Notes: a model not told the origin generated them from the sequence alone. Shown: positions 49,083 to 63,500, counted from the stretch's first letter. The stretch is DNA of 64,000 nt from Eudorina sp. 2006-703-Eu-15 (GCA_003117195.1 BDSI01000014.1:124001-188000), one strand, 5' to 3'. Numbers and translations: made by a program.

Positions 49083-49461
49083 AATTCGGACGCTCAAAGC
49101 ATAGTCCGGAACTCGCTTAAAATTCTGGGTGACTGTCTATCTCGTGTGGTGGTGGTAGTCGTGCAACAATACACCACGCACAAATTGGAAAAATGGAAAA
49201 GTACATCTGGATCTCCACCCTTTCTCATACATCTGTCAGTCAGTTCAGCAACAAGTGACCCGTCCGTAAAGTGCACGTGGGAACCAGAATGGGTGTACGA
49301 TGTACTGCACCAGGCGTTTAATGTACGGTACCACTTGCAGGCCCGTCACAGATCTCCTAATTGTGCGACAGTCGTCGCTACCGACGAAAGTCAAACAGCC
49401 TTTCGTCCAGCCGTGAACTTCTTGTCACTGGCTTCCCCTCTATCTTGTCGCCGCACTCTTC

Positions 49462-51503
49462 TCACTCTTGATGCTGATGTAGCTGCAATGCTGCCGGTGT
49501 CAGCGGCGAAGGCTGGCGCGGCGACAGCGCCTCTGCCGTTGACTGGACCTCGTTGAGCTCCGGAATCACATCCAGCTTGCGCGGCATCGCGGCGGCAGCA
49601 CCGACTGCCGCTGTCGCCGCGTCAGGGCTTAGCGAGCTCTGCCCCTGCCCGAAACCCCGCTCCTGCACGCCGCCACTACTGGTGCCGGCGCCGGTCTGTT
49701 CGTCGTCTCCGACGTCATCCCCTTGGAGCCGGCCCTTGTCGTTATTGTTGCTGAGGGCTGCGGCGCTGGTGGCGGTGTCATACATGGCGACGTTGACAGT
49801 AGAGGGATCGGCGCAGCCGTTGTTGTAGCATGTCATGGGGGAGGCAGGGCCGATTGCGCCATTCTCCATTTCATCAAGAGCTGCGGGGATGGACACGCTG
49901 CGGCTGTGGTGGGCCAGGCTCGCGTTTTTGAGGGCCTGGTCCTTGCGGCTGCGCCACGCCTTCCACGCGGCCTTGCAGAGTACGACAACGTACCGCAGGC
50001 CGTACAGAATGACGATGCAGACGATCATGAAGAAGCAGACTGCAAGCGGGCAAACATCCAGAGGGCAGAAGGCAAACGCGAATGCGTTAGGTTGCGAGTT
50101 TTATGCGTGGGTGGATACCAGAGTGACGCGCTTTGCGCTGGACCGGAGGCATGGATTCTTGGACAGGCAGCCTTGCCGCCAGCCCGTGACTTGTGCCGGC
50201 CGTATATGCCGATAAATTATGGAAACCCTGTAAACTTTCTGTTCTTGGGCTCGGTTCAAGTTCGGTTTCAGCTGTAAAACCACCGCCTATTCCGTGTTGA
50301 GAAGATGGATGTTAGGTATGTGACTTTGTTAAGCCAAATTCACGCCGACACATGTACCGATTTGCCTCCTGGGGTGTAGCCGCCATCCATGTTTTTCCGC
50401 TGAGGTCAAACCACATAAACGCGGCCTTGAATGCATTGCCTATGGGAGCCCGCACTCCGCAAGGCGGCATCTACCCTCCGACTCTCAACAACAACAATCG
50501 GCACGCGTAATACACTGGGTGTAGCCCGCTTAGAGGCAGGGGTGCGGGCTAGGCTCATTCTCTGTGACAGGGCTTGATTGAGCCTTGGTTCCCCCGTCCA
50601 AACTTGTTTCGAGTCCCCTCATGCATGGCGGGCCGCTCCCCGCTCACCGATCATGATCCAGGTGGCCGTCGACCGGCCGTCCGGCTGTGAGTGCAGCAGG
50701 GTTATGGCGCAGCATATGAGCACCAGCATCAGCGAGTGGCACACCAGCTCCACCGTCATCATGTGCCACTCCAGGTAGGGTCGCCAGAGCGCCAGGTACA
50801 GCAGCATGACCACCTGCAGCGCGGCCAGGAGGCCCCCCTGGAGCGGGCTACGGGACTGCAGACCCAGCACGCCGAACACAGCTGCGCACGCCATCTTCTG
50901 GGTGGAGTTCAGCGCCCCCACGCACAGGATCATTGCGGTCTCTCGGTCCGCCTGTCGTTCGCCCTCCTGTGGGTGGGCGGGACACGGGAGTAGTGAAGGG
51001 TGGGCCACGTCACTCAGGGGGCACGTACCGTGTGTATGCACGTATGTATGGACCGTACATGTATGCGGAACCGGGATCCAGGAAGGCCGGTATGTACGGT
51101 ATGTATGCGGGATTGGGATCCAGGAGGGTCGCCGACAAATAAAAAGGTGGCTTCTTAGCCGCTGCTTGGCTGGTGCCAAGCAAGGTGTTTCGTTGCACGA
51201 GTCAGCACACCCTTGCCATACCGGGCCCTTTCTCGCGCCACACTTTATATCCTTCAATCCCACGGGTCGGTGGCGTTCTGATTGATCGCCCAATTCTCGC
51301 CCTACTTTGCCCTATATCACCAGTTCCCGACAATCACCAGTTCCTGGCAATCAGTTCCTGCCGCGACACAAATCAACTTACCCCGATGGCATCTTCGAAC
51401 AGGAACTCAAAACGCGCCATCACGTGAACGGGAGGCGCTATGCGCATCTTCAGCGGCCAGCAGCCCGGCCGGTAGCGCAGGCGGAACATGGGGAGCCCCT
51501 TGC
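49462..51503 (-). CDS. Gene 2 exons U'-W': last membrane segments and C-terminus
   Basis: Exons are U' 51382-51503, V' 50648-50966 and W' 49462-50039. U' carries MARFEFLFEDAIG. V' begins EGERQADRETAMIL and has hydrophobic spans around QVVMLLYLALWRPYLEW and CHSLMLVLICCAITLL. W' starts VCFFMIVCIVILYGLRYVVV, then a basic segment and a soluble Ser/Ala/Asn-rich tail. Confidence 0.75.
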
Positions 51504-54500
51504 CTGCGCAGGGTGACGGCGCAATCGTAAGGTCCTGCTGGCTTCATGCGGACTCACGACGCACCAAATCATTAGTGGTACGCATGCTTTTTCAACAGCA
51601 CAGCAGGGTAGTCCATCGGGGGCAGAAAAAATGATCAAGTGCCCAAGCACGGCCTGAGCCAGTGCCCAAATAATAAACTAGTCGCGGGTCAGGCCCACAA
51701 GGCTGCTGGGGCTGCTACCGTAAGGTTTAAACGGCCGGCGGGTCTGGACAGTTCCTACGGCCAGATAGAGACCTGCAAATCGAACCGCCTGCCACGTGAC
51801 AGACGCCACGGAGCTCACCGGGGTACGGATCCAGCAGGTTATGGCTGACGCCACGTGGCGCGTTGGCCACCGCGGACTCGTGCTGCAGGCGGTAGTTGCG
51901 CGCCTCGGCGACCGGCCGACTCCTCATGACCCACCCCGCGTCCGCGCTGACGACCACCACCTGGCCGCAACCCTCGGCCACCTCGCCCTCCAGCCCCGCC
52001 GCGGGGCCATCCGGCGGGTGCCACCACAGGGTGACACTCTCCGTGCTGCCGGCTAGCGCATCCGCAAAACACTCCGTTGCCTCTGCCACGGGCCCCGGCG
52101 TCGCGCCGCTGCGGCTGGCGCCGGCAGCCGCGCCATCGTCCGCCTCGCCCCCAGCCCTGAGCTCCCGCCGTCGAATCGACCCCCAGTCCACCCGCGCCAG
52201 AGGCGCCGGAAAGACGGTGATGCTGGGCTGGGGCGAGGAGCTGCGCGCACTGGCCTTGCGCGGCTTCTCGCGGCTGCTGCTCTTGCTGGCTGCGTTGGTG
52301 GCTGGCCCGGACGGCCCGGCGCCGCCGGGATCCTCATCCGCAATCTCCAACGACGGCCGACTGCTGATGGGTGCGGACATTGCGTCCAGTCGGTCCCAGG
52401 CCACATGGCGGCTCACAGCAGACGGCGCCTGGGGCGGGGCGCGGCCGCTGCTGCTGAAGCTGCCCGGTGCCGTGGCGGTGTTGGGGCGATTGGAGGGGCC
52501 TTGATTGCCATCTAGGGTCCGGCGGTGCGGCTTGGCGGACATGAAGCGGAAGACAGCCATGGAGAGGCGCCCAGGGATGGCGCTGCTGACGGCTCGGACC
52601 GGCTTGGCCGCGCGGGGTGCACCGTCCCCGTCCGCCTGCGCCGCAGCGCACAGTATTCATAGGAATGGGCCTCAGCATGTGCAGGTGGATGGGCTTCATC
52701 AGGTGTCTTTGCCGCTTCCAGACGACAATAACCCCGAATGTTGGAAACCGAGACATCATTAGCCAGGCGGTGACAGGCATCGTGGCCGTTGCGGGGTGAT
52801 GACCTGGCTAACAACTAACGGACAACTGACAGCCACACATGCACCGGCTGTCGCGCAGCTATCCGCGATTTGAAAAGGTCGGGGCGGCTCAATACAGGTA
52901 GCCGTAGAAATCGCCTTCAACATTGCCTAAGATATTGCCTTAGATATCGCCTCAGAAATAATATCGCCAGCCTCAAATGTCGCCTCAGAGATGGCCTCAG
53001 AAATACTACAACCTGAATAATTAACCTGTAAACAAGGTTAGCGCCGCTGGAAGGTGGTGTGCGCTTGAATGAAGGTACGTAGCCCCCGCCCCCCGGCTTA
53101 CCGCATCATCCTGCCCTGCGGGTGCAGCAGGCACCACGCCGCTCTGTGCCGCCCGTGCGTCACCCTGCAGCACCGGCTGTCTCTCCGCCGGCGGCTGCGC
53201 GTGCTGCTGCTGCTGCTCACCCTCCTGCTGCCCCGGCTGCACATGCACCTGCTCCTGATACTGCTGCGTCGTCGGCTGCTGGTTCCTCCTGTGCTGCGGC
53301 TCCTGCGGCGGCGGGGGCAGCCGCACGGAGGCGTCGCTGCCCCGCGGGCTCCCCGTCGCGGCCGAGGAGGCGGACAGCTCTCGGGACATGTGGGACCTCA
53401 TCATCGCGCTCCTCGCCGCCGGGGACGCATGGGCGGTCCCTGTTCCCGACGACCCCGACCCCGAGGACCGCTGCGAGGGGTCCATGCCGCCGCCGAGACT
53501 ACTGCGCGTCGTGGAGGCCTGCCCGGAGCTGAGCACGACGGCGTGTGACCTGGGCCCGGTGCCGCCCGCCTTCTGTTGGCTGGACCCGGCCGCCGCCAGG
53601 GCCCGGGTCGCCGCGTTGAAGGGATGCCCGGCGGTCGACGGCCGGGCGGCGGTGTCCCAGTTGACGATGCGGCCCTCGGGTATGGCTGTGATGAACTCCC
53701 GGGATTCGCCGCCGCTGCTGATTGAGCCGAACATGGACGTCGTCCGGAAGCTGTGTCTGGTGGAGGTTGAACCTGCACAGTCCAGGGTGGGGTACGGTAG
53801 GGCGTTGACTTGTGCTTTGGGGCTCTGGGCGCGTAGGGCAGGTGCGCGAGGTGGCATGAGAGGAACCGGACGGGCATGGAGCACCAAGCAGCGACATCCC
53901 GTAGCTGCTTGGCGTGGCTGTAGCGCCCAGGTAGGTGCGCAGCAGCACATGACGCTTTCGGTGGCCGTGCAGGGCCCTACCCATGATTGTGATCAGCGCG
54001 CCCGCATACGCGCCTTCCGGGTTCCGGCCGGAGTGCACGGACCGCATGCACGGACCGCACACCGGCACTCCATGGCAGGTGAGTGCCGATCGCCGAGGCC
54101 AATCGCACCGATACGCCCATCTGCGCCTCCCTCAAATGGATACGGAGACCATTTCCAAAGGGACATTTCTTCCAGCGCTACGTCGGACATTAGTTTTCCC
54201 TTTTCAGAGCTATGTCGGAAATAAAACCGAGTCCCCTATCGCTCACGATTCTCATATATCTTCTATATGGCATGTATAGGTCCGCGCAGCGCATATTGCC
54301 GACGAGCAGACGTCCATCACCCATTTGCCTGCATCTGTGCCCTCCCGGATCCTGTAATAAGTACGGGGCCTGACCACAGGGCCAAGCCAGGGGGCCAAGC
54401 CACGGGAACCGGCCACGGGGACATTCACGCACCTGCGCTTCCGGCGGAGGAGGTCACATCTGGCCGGGTGATCACTGAGTCGCGCGGCACCGCCATCGGG

Positions 54501-57500
54501 CTCAGTGCGGGCATGCCCTCCCGGTTCGCCGCGGGCCGCCCTCGGGCGCCGTCCCGCTTCTTGGGGCTCGCGGGCTCAGTGCCCAGCACGGGCACCTGCG
54601 CCGCCTTCCGGGAGAAGGGACTGACCACATCGCCCGGCCCCATCGAAAAGAAGGCGGCGGCGGCGGCGGCTGACATCTGCGCTTGCGCCTGCTGCTGCTG
54701 CTGCTGCAGCAGCAGCGGGGTCTGCGGCCGGCCCGCGCCGCCGTCTGACCGGGACGCCGTCGAGCGACGGACCGATTGCGCCGCCGGGGTCGCCGCGTAG
54801 TCGTTGCTGCCCGGCGGGCTGTCACCGCCGGGCGCGGCTATTGGCGTCGAGGTGCCGCCGATGAGGGGCCGCAGATGGCGCTTGATGCTGGCCCTGCTGG
54901 TGGGTCGACTGCTAGCTCTGCTGGTGGGACGGCTGCTGGCCCGGCTGGTGGGCCGGCTGCCCGAGTACCGCGGGGTGTTCTCCCACGATAGGGTGTTGTC
55001 GTCCTCAGGTTCCCTGCCAGCGCCTGCGGCAGCTGAGACGGGCTCCAGCCGCAGCACGGCTGCCAGTTTGTTGCGCTTGGCCACAGCGGGGAGCTTGGCC
55101 TCGCCGGGTCGCACCATCACGGTCTGGATCTCCTGGCTGAGCCGCTCCTGGAGCTCATCAATCGGGATGCCACCGCGCTTCGGTCTGCTGGGCTGGGATA
55201 CCAGCAAGTCGCCCCCGTCAGCACATATCTCGCCGCCGACGCTGTCGCCGCCAGCGGCGGCGGCGCCGCTGGAACGGGGCCGCATCCTGCGACGGTCGCC
55301 GCCGCCGCCGCCGCCGGTCGACGCGGGCCGTGCGCCCAGCACTGTGCTGCGCCGCTCCCGCCGCGCGCGCGCCGCCGCCGCGACCGAGCTCCTGCGCGGC
55401 AGCGGCGACTGCCGTGCTGCGCCCTCGCCGGCCTCCATCCCCGCCTCAGGCCCCTCTTCCGCAGGCTCGATCTCTGACGCACCTACGCCGCGTCCGAACA
55501 CGCTGGGGCGCGGCGCAATGGGGGGCTGCCCTCCGGGTTGCAACACGGGTGGAATCTGGCTCGAACTCGAGGCCGGCACCTGGAAGAGAACCTGCCTTGC
55601 GCCTCCGCCCTGGGTCGGGCGGCGCGGTTCCATGTCCAGGTCGCTGCCGTCTTGGAGCGTGTTGGTGGAGAAGAGCCACTGGCTGATCCGCTTCAGAGAA
55701 GCCCCCACCGTTAGGGTCGATCGCCGCACCGCCCGGGCCACAGCCCCGCTCGGCACCAGCATCTCATCTGCCGGCACGCGGCCCAAGCGCGCGGCGCTTT
55801 CACTGCTGGCGCGCTTGGACCGGGCAGCGGTCGAGGACCGCGTGTTTCCGCTTCCGCCTCCGCCGCCGCGCCGTCCGGCTCCAATGTCCTCCGGCATAGC
55901 TGCGTCCAGTTTCACGGACAGGCTGCCGGTCAGCTCGCCGCCCGATGCTGCGGACGGAGGGTCGGTGATGGCCGACGCCAGGTACTTGCTTTTGTGGGAC
56001 GACGGCCGGCCTGTGGAGACAGCGGAGGCCGCCGGCGCCAGTCCGGCCGTCTCGGCGGTGCCGGGCCGGGCCCGAAGGATGCCTGAGAGGTTCCTGGTGA
56101 GGTTGGAGGAGATGCTGCCGAGGCCCACGGCAGAAACCGTGTTGGTGTGGTCCAGCCCCCGGCTGGCCGTACCCGCAACAGAGGAGCTGCTCGTGCGGCT
56201 AAGCTCGCTCCGGAACCGGCGAGATTTGCCGGTCGGAAGCATCACGCTGTTGGGCGGTGACGTGCTGAGGGTGTTGGCGGCGGATACGGAGGTGGGCAGG
56301 TTGAAGGCGGTGCTGCGGAGGCTGAGGGCGGTACTGCGGAGATTCACGGCGGTGCTGCGGCCCGGGTTTGCGCCCGCGCTGGCGGCCGCGGCGGCGGCGG
56401 CGGCCGCGGCGACGGCGGCGGCGTTGGCTGCGTTAGCCGCGGCGGCAGCCGCTGCAGCTGCAGCGGCGGCAGCAGCGCTGGCGGCGTTAGCCTGTCCATC
56501 GTTGACAATGTTGAGAGTGTCTGCGCGAGGTCGCGAGGTGCAAAGAGGAACGTGTAACGTTACGGTTTGCGCGGGCCGCCAGCGTTAATGCGCGTTGCGG
56601 GCTGTGCTCCCATTCCAAATCGAGATACATAAGGAGGTACAAAGTGAGGTGCCTGGAGCGGGCGCTGGGTGGCCCCATAGCGTGACTTCGGCAGCGTGCT
56701 CCGTGCATCCCAGCATACCGTCTTTAACCAGCCGTACTCCCGTACTTCCAACCAACGACGGCCTGGGCAGTCGTCGCCCAGGGTCGCTGCTGCGGCAGTA
56801 CCCTTTCCGTCTGTGTACCTACGCTTACTGCACGCGGGTTGCCCTGCCTAGGCCGCTCAAACCGGCAGCCCGTTCAGCTTTAATGTCGTGAAACCGTTAC
56901 AAGGTGGACCCGTCCAGCTTTGTGGGTATGGCTAAGGGCCCGTCCGAGCCACCTGTATACTCCTGCTAACTTGTGAACTGCCGACCGCCCTACCTTGGTC
57001 CCCCAACCTAGCCCGCCCTTCCTCGCCCGACTGACATAGCCAGGCCAGTTTGCAGCACCTGATATGGCCAGGCCAGTTTGCAGCAGCACCCAGGCACCCG
57101 CATCCGGCCCCGCACCTGGCCGGTTTGCAGCAGCACCCAGGCTCACTCAACCCCCCCCCACCCGCACCTGTCTGCATGGGCGCCAGGAGCTGCTGCAGAC
57201 CCATCTGTTGGGCGGTGGCGGCAGTCAGGTCCCAGCTCTGGCTGTCTGCCACCTGCTGATGCCGGCCCGGGGCAGCGCCGCAATAGGCGCGCCCGCCGAA
57301 CGCCACACCGCCTCCAGGAGTCGTCGCGCGAGAGGACGGAAGCGCGGGAAAGTCCTCGGGCGCCCGGCCCATCAGATTGGCCAACGCGGTGAAGGGTCCG
57401 CCGCCGCCGCCAGCGCGCCCCGGGACGATGGCGCCGCCCCGCGGCCCTTCCGCCATGCCGACTTCACCCTGGTACTCGTGCCAGTGGGGGCCGGCTGTGA

Positions 57501-60500
57501 AGACCTCGAGCGGCTGTATGTGTGTGGGGCGGCGCAGGGAGGGGGTGCGTCACGCGCGCGGGGCGGAGATGGTGGATTGAGGAATAGGGATCATGTAAGG
57601 CGCGGCAAGGAGCTTGTGCGCGGCGGCGCGGAAGGCGTATCTAAGCACCCAAGTGCGAGCCTACGCCCGGTCAAGATATTATGTCCGAGCGTCCGACACA
57701 CCTAACCTAAAACCCTAACCTAACTACAGAAGAGCAAATGCAAACTCCACATCATATGTTTTAGCAACGGCAAGCGGGGCGGCAACCGGCGTGCCACGTG
57801 CGATGATGATCCTCAGGATAATCCGCTCAAGGAATCCCCTAAACCCGACGTGCATTGCCCAATACTGGTCCGCCGCCTTTTTCCCTTCCGCGGCTGCGTT
57901 GCCTGTCTGGCTCACCGCCTCCTCCAGATACAGGCGGCACAGCGTCAGCCACCACAGCATCACCAAGTACGGCGCCGTGATGAGCACCATCGCGAGCACC
58001 GCCGGCAGCGGGCTCCTGCTCCGCTCCGTTGGCGACTCGCCCAGCTCAAGGCATGCGTAGAAGGTTATCGCCACTATCAGCAGACCTGATATGCGGAGGT
58101 GCACAGGGGCGGATCAGCGCGAGGTACGGTAATTGGGGTTGGGTGCAACCATGGAGGCGTGAACAGCCCGTCAAGCACTACTTGCATCACACCTGCTTGC
58201 TTGTATGTAAGCTTCGGCTCGGCTATGCGACAACTAGCTGCCGGCTTCTTGCACTCAAGGACGTTAGGTGTGTATAAAATATGGAACCCGCAAGAAGCAT
58301 GTAGGTGTGTTTGGAAACACCGCGCGTGACGATCGTGTACGTGTTTGCGGAAAATAAACACTTGCTTAGCCAGCCGCGCCACGTCCGGGCGGGACCCAAC
58401 AGTACGAGCGAGCAGGACACGCCGGACATTCACGGCACCCCCTTACGCAGCATCTCTGTCGCGGCGCCAGCCAGCCAGCTCCATAACTTGTTTATTTGTC
58501 ACAAGGCAGACCCTTAGTCGCTCCCGACCCGTCGCATCCATCCGCTACATACGTCGCACCTGCCAGTGTCACCTCGGCTCGCGGGAAGGGCAGGTTGGGA
58601 TGGATGTCCGGTCCAAAGAACTGGTGGTGGACCCAGATCACGATGACGTGGAGCAGCGTGAGGGCTCCCATGAGGATTCCGGCCACTGCCAGGGTGTACA
58701 GCAGGCTCTGGGGGTCCACCATGTGCAGTTGGACGGTCGCACCCCCCTCCGAGGGTGCCGGGGTGCCGCCCGCGCCGGAGCCCTGGCTCTCCGATCCGCC
58801 GTCGATGACCTGGCCCTTGGGGTCCACGGCAACCACGCCGGAGCTGCCCCCCGCGACGCCGCCCAGCACGTACTGACTCCTGGCGCCGCTGCTGCTGTTG
58901 GAGAGGGGAGCGGCCGGGGCGGTCGCGCCGCCGGTGGTGGCGTTGCTGATGGCGTTACGGGTGGCGTTGCTGGTACTCGCGCCAGGTGAGAAGGCGGAGA
59001 CGCGCTGCAGCCAGGAGATCAGCGCCTGGCGGCCGTCTGTCAGGACCTGTTGTTGGAGCGGGGACTGCTCCATCAGAGCTCTGCTGCCGCCGCGCGCATG
59101 TACACCATTGGTTTCGGAGGTCGACGTCAGGGCGCGGCGCCTGCTGGGAAGGGTACTGGGTGGCGGCAGCTGCGTGGCCTGTGGTGGCAGGGATGGCGGC
59201 GCCCGCGGGGGCAATGGAGCACGGGCGGGCGTCCTCGAGGTGCCGTTGGTTCTGCTGGTGTTGCTGAGGAGCTGCTCCAGCAAGCGGAGGGTGACGTTGG
59301 CGACGTCGGGCACGGTCACGAGCTGCGGGTCGGTGAACGCGTTGTCCAGGAGCGGGATGTTGCCCTTGATGCCTACCACCGACCAGCTCAGGTACTTTGC
59401 CAGCTTGCGGTATGTCTGGCTGACGCCCGGAGACGCCAGGTTAGAGGACATGGCCAGCATCTGGGGCAAGGAGGAGGCGCGGGGTGCGAGCCCGGGTCGC
59501 GTGCGAAACTACACCAGCGACGGGCGGAGACGAGGCGCGCGCGGAGGTGCATGCCCGGGTTGCTTGCACAGCAACACCGGCGATGGAAGCAGCACAGCAT
59601 ACACAGACGGGCCGTGGGAATGCAAACCTCTTATGGTGTGAGACACAGCCTGGCAAGGTATGTACATGCGGGACCCCGTGCCTCTACCTCTACCTCTAGC
59701 TTAGTGTTGCACAGGCGGCCCGCCCGTGCCAGCAACCGACACAGGGCCCTATGTTGATAAACTGCGAACGTGGAATGCCCACCCTTTGTGAAGCTGCGTG
59801 GCAATACGATGCCAGTACGTTGCGCAACAATGGCCTACCTGGATGTGGTAGGCGCTTTGCAGCATCGACGACCGGACTGAAAGGGTCGACAGGAAGGACG
59901 CCGAGGCGCTGGCGAGCGCGGCCCCCGCGAACACGCCGCCCGTCAGCGCGGCCGTCGGGGCCGCCAGGCGGTCCGCGGACTGCAGCACCGCCGCGTCTAT
60001 CCGGGCCTGAAGCACCGTCGGCCTGTGGGAGGCGCCCGTGCGTGGGGGTCCAGCGGTTGCACGAAGCAGCGGAGATGTCAGCTTAGGACGAAGCTCGCTC
60101 AACACAGAATCACAGATCAGCTTAGGACGAAGCTCGTTCAACACAGAATCACAGATTAATTGCCAGTGCTTGCTTGCCGGCGCGCATGGGCCCGCCGGCG
60201 CTGCGCATGGCACCACGTGAGCCGTCGGGTCGTTCCTGGGGTGTTGCAAGAGCCCCGTGCCACCTGGTGCGGGGGGCCGGCTGCGGATCGTAAGGCCAGG
60301 CATGTAGGCGCCCCTCACACTGACAGGGGGGGCCCTAGCTAACCACCAAGTAGTGCGTCTCATGGAAATCGCTGTGCCCACCGCCAAACGACAAATTGTG
60401 ATTTAAGCGCGCATGAGGGGAAACATCGGGACATCGCATTGTGTGCGGGGACGACGGGCGTCCTGATTGCGGCATCGTGGTCGTCGCCACCCACGCCCGT

Positions 60501-63500
60501 ACGCGTACGACGAGGCTTGCGACGGCCCAAGCTACGAAACTTGTGCGTGGCAGCCGCGAACCATCACCGTGCGTCATCCGCTACACGCGATCCCGGTTCT
60601 ATGACAGCGGTCCGTTCATTCCCATGGTGCGTGGGTGAAATACACTCACACGGAATTCTTGTCGCCTGTAAGATCCGCGACCGAGCCCTCCGGGATGGTT
60701 ACGACCGCCTGGCTGCCCTCCATCGCGTACCCCACAACGACGCAGGACCGGACCAAAGACAGGCCAGAGAGGGCTGCGAGGTCGATTCCGGAGAACTGGG
60801 ACAGCAGAGTCTTGTAGTCGGGGCCCTCCGCCGCCGTGGGCGGTGAGTTTGGCCCCAGCAGCGACGAAAACGGTGGCAGCGTTCCGAATGACGCCGTCGC
60901 CGGCGTCGCCGCCGGCGTCAGCGCCGCCAAGGAAATCACCGCCGCCGCGGCGTCGGCGGCGTCAAAGCAGTCCGCGCCAAGGTACCAGGCGCCGCCTTGG
61001 AACACGACCGACGCCGCCGGATCGAACTGCTGTACGGGCTCGGATATGTTGAGTACGACAAAGAGGTACCGTACGTACGGTATCTTTGTGATTTCGCCGG
61101 CGGAAGCAAGCGCTGGGATGGCGGATGTCGTGTCGGAGAGGTAGACCTGGCCGGTGATCCGCGGCGGCTCGAGGTCTACCACCACCCAGCGGTACCAAAC
61201 GTGGAGGCCGACCTGCCATTTGCCATACAGCCAATTTTGGGTCGGGTCGGGGCTTGCAGCAGCCAACTATTTTTTGACGGCCAACCAGGAGCCCGACATG
61301 GCGCGATCGACGCAGCGATCGACCCCTCCTAGATGCTGACTGGCTATTCAAGGAAGTTGGGTTGGTTATAACTGCAAACGGACGCTATGTACATTCCGGG
61401 ACGCACTTGTGCCGTGAGGTGCGAAACACGGTTGGTAGACAGGGACACTTGTGCGCGGTACGGAACGGCAGTGTTGCAGCCGTACCTACAGCACTAGTCG
61501 TACCTGAACCTACCTGAATGCGGAAGAGGACATCGCCGTCGGATGTGGGGCTCATCTGCCAGGCTGCGGCAACGCCCGTGTTTGTGGCAGAGCTCGAGCT
61601 GTTCCATCTCTGCTGTGGCGGCGGCGGTGGCGCCTTGCCGATTGTGTTGAGGGGCACCTCCTGTCGGCGACACAGTGGTGAAGCGTGTGCGCTTTATGTA
61701 AGTGAATGAATGAACGTTACAGCGGACCCCAGAGGGATCACCGGTGTATGTATGTGACAGCGGGAAATGTGCCGTGTGCCCACGGGTCGCTTACGGGTGC
61801 GGGTGTGAGAGGGCAGTGGATGCACTTTCGAGAGCAGTGGGCACGGTTTCGCAGTTCGGGTCCTTCGGCATCCTTCCCCCCTCCATGCATTTGTGCCCAA
61901 CCAACCTAAGCTAATGCCTCTGGTACCAAAGCAACCCACCTGAAGGCGTGATTGGCCTGGTGCGGGAGCCCCCAACGAAATCAACTCCTCCAGGGTTGGC
62001 AACGTCGAGGGTGCGTCGGGTGGGCCTGCTGATGCTTCGTCCATTAAATTTCGGTGACGACCGGCAAGGGTTCCATCATTGACGTGGTAGTCCTCACTCA
62101 TTGCATCGTCCATAAGGCCCAGATCACCCTCCTTGGCTTCGGCGCTGTTGCCACTGCCGCTGGCTCCATCGCTCCAGCCCGTGCCTGCAGTCCAGCTGCT
62201 GTCAGCTGCAAGTGTCCCAGCGCTTGCGCTGGTGCCGCTAGCGTCCGGATCGGCAGCGGCCGCAGTAGCAGTAGTTGTAGTAGTACCGGTACCGGCACTC
62301 GAGCTAGTGTCCGGGAGTTGCAGTTCAGTAGTGGCCGACGAGTACAAATACGACACGCCGCGTTCAAATGCCGCATACGACACGCTGCAGCCGCAGATCT
62401 GGCAGTACACCGTAGGCTCTGGGGTTGCGATTGCGACGTAGAATGAATCACGCGCGACCGCAGGCAGCGCGTAGCTGGCTTGGGAGTCGGCCAACGAGCA
62501 GTTGATGACAACGGGCCTAGGTGGCGGGAAGGCTCCTGTCTGCGGCGGTTTCTTGGGCGGCGGAGCCGGAGGCCGCGGCGGTGGCGAGAATGGCCGGGGC
62601 GGATGGCGTGGCCGCCACTCCCATGCGCCAAACCATTTACCCGGGATGGCGGGTGGCAGCGGAGGCTGTTGCGGCGCATTCGGGCGGAGCGGCGAGGTCC
62701 CGGGAAGGGGCGGCAGCACCGGAGGACGCGGAGGACGGTAGACGATGGAGGACGCGTTGGGTGGGAAGGGCGGAGCGGAGGGCACGTCCGGTGGCCTGGG
62801 AGCAACGGGCATTGCAGGTGGTTTCGGCGGCGAGACGACGGACACCTTGCTCCACTCGCACAGCTCCGCGCGTTCGTACCACACGCCGTAGTAGTCCCAC
62901 GGCCCGCTGGTGCCCGAGGGGCCCTCCAGGGTGTAGTTGCGGGCCGCGAACTGGTCGCTGTAGGTGTCCCAGCAGCACTTGCCGTCCGGCGCGATGACGT
63001 TGGTGTAGCCGGCTGCGCGCGGCGGGGAGATGGGGGAATGGCTCAAGACGTCCAAGACATCTCGGCTGGACTCATCATCTCACGCCAATTACCCATGGTA
63101 ACTGTGCTGACTGGTCCCTACAGCAACTCGCATGGTTAGGTAGGGCTCACCTTCACCCGTTTTCGGAATGTACCACTGCCACCCGAGGCCATCAAGGTCA
63201 AAAACGGTGACGTTCCACAACCGGGACGTGTTGTTTGGATCGATTGGACCATAGTAGCGCTTGGGTAGGCCCCAGACGGCGCCGTACGGTGTCTGGTAAA
63301 CATATTGTTGTAACTGGTACGACACGATTCTGCAAGCAGACGCAGGAGGGCGATCCGCAGGCCGTGCTTAGTCACCCGCGGTAGACAGATGAATGAGCAA
63401 GGCATGGCGGGTATTTACTGGATAGCTCACCTGTGCCAGTCTTTGCAGAAGTTGCGGTGACCCGTCAGGTTTCTGCGATGGAGGCGGCGCCGGGCAAGAA

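Larger units (their letters stand above)
46067..49461. other. Intergenic region between gene 2 and gene 1
   Basis: It separates the stop of gene 2 from the start of gene 1. It holds a decayed frame (47205-48341), two direct repeats and AT-rich DNA (46260-46470, 46700-47020). A 168-codon minus-strand open frame at 46199-46705 lies just upstream of the gene 1 start and has no recognisable feature; it may be 5' leader or chance. The gene 1 promoter should be here but I see no clear core element. Confidence 0.6.

Noticed and set aside
54804..56588. A 594-codon plus-strand frame
   Set aside because: It is the antisense of gene 2 exon R', which is supported by phase-matched splice sites and by paralogy with gene 1.
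57699..57725. Interstitial telomere
   Set aside because: It has only two or three imperfect repeats.
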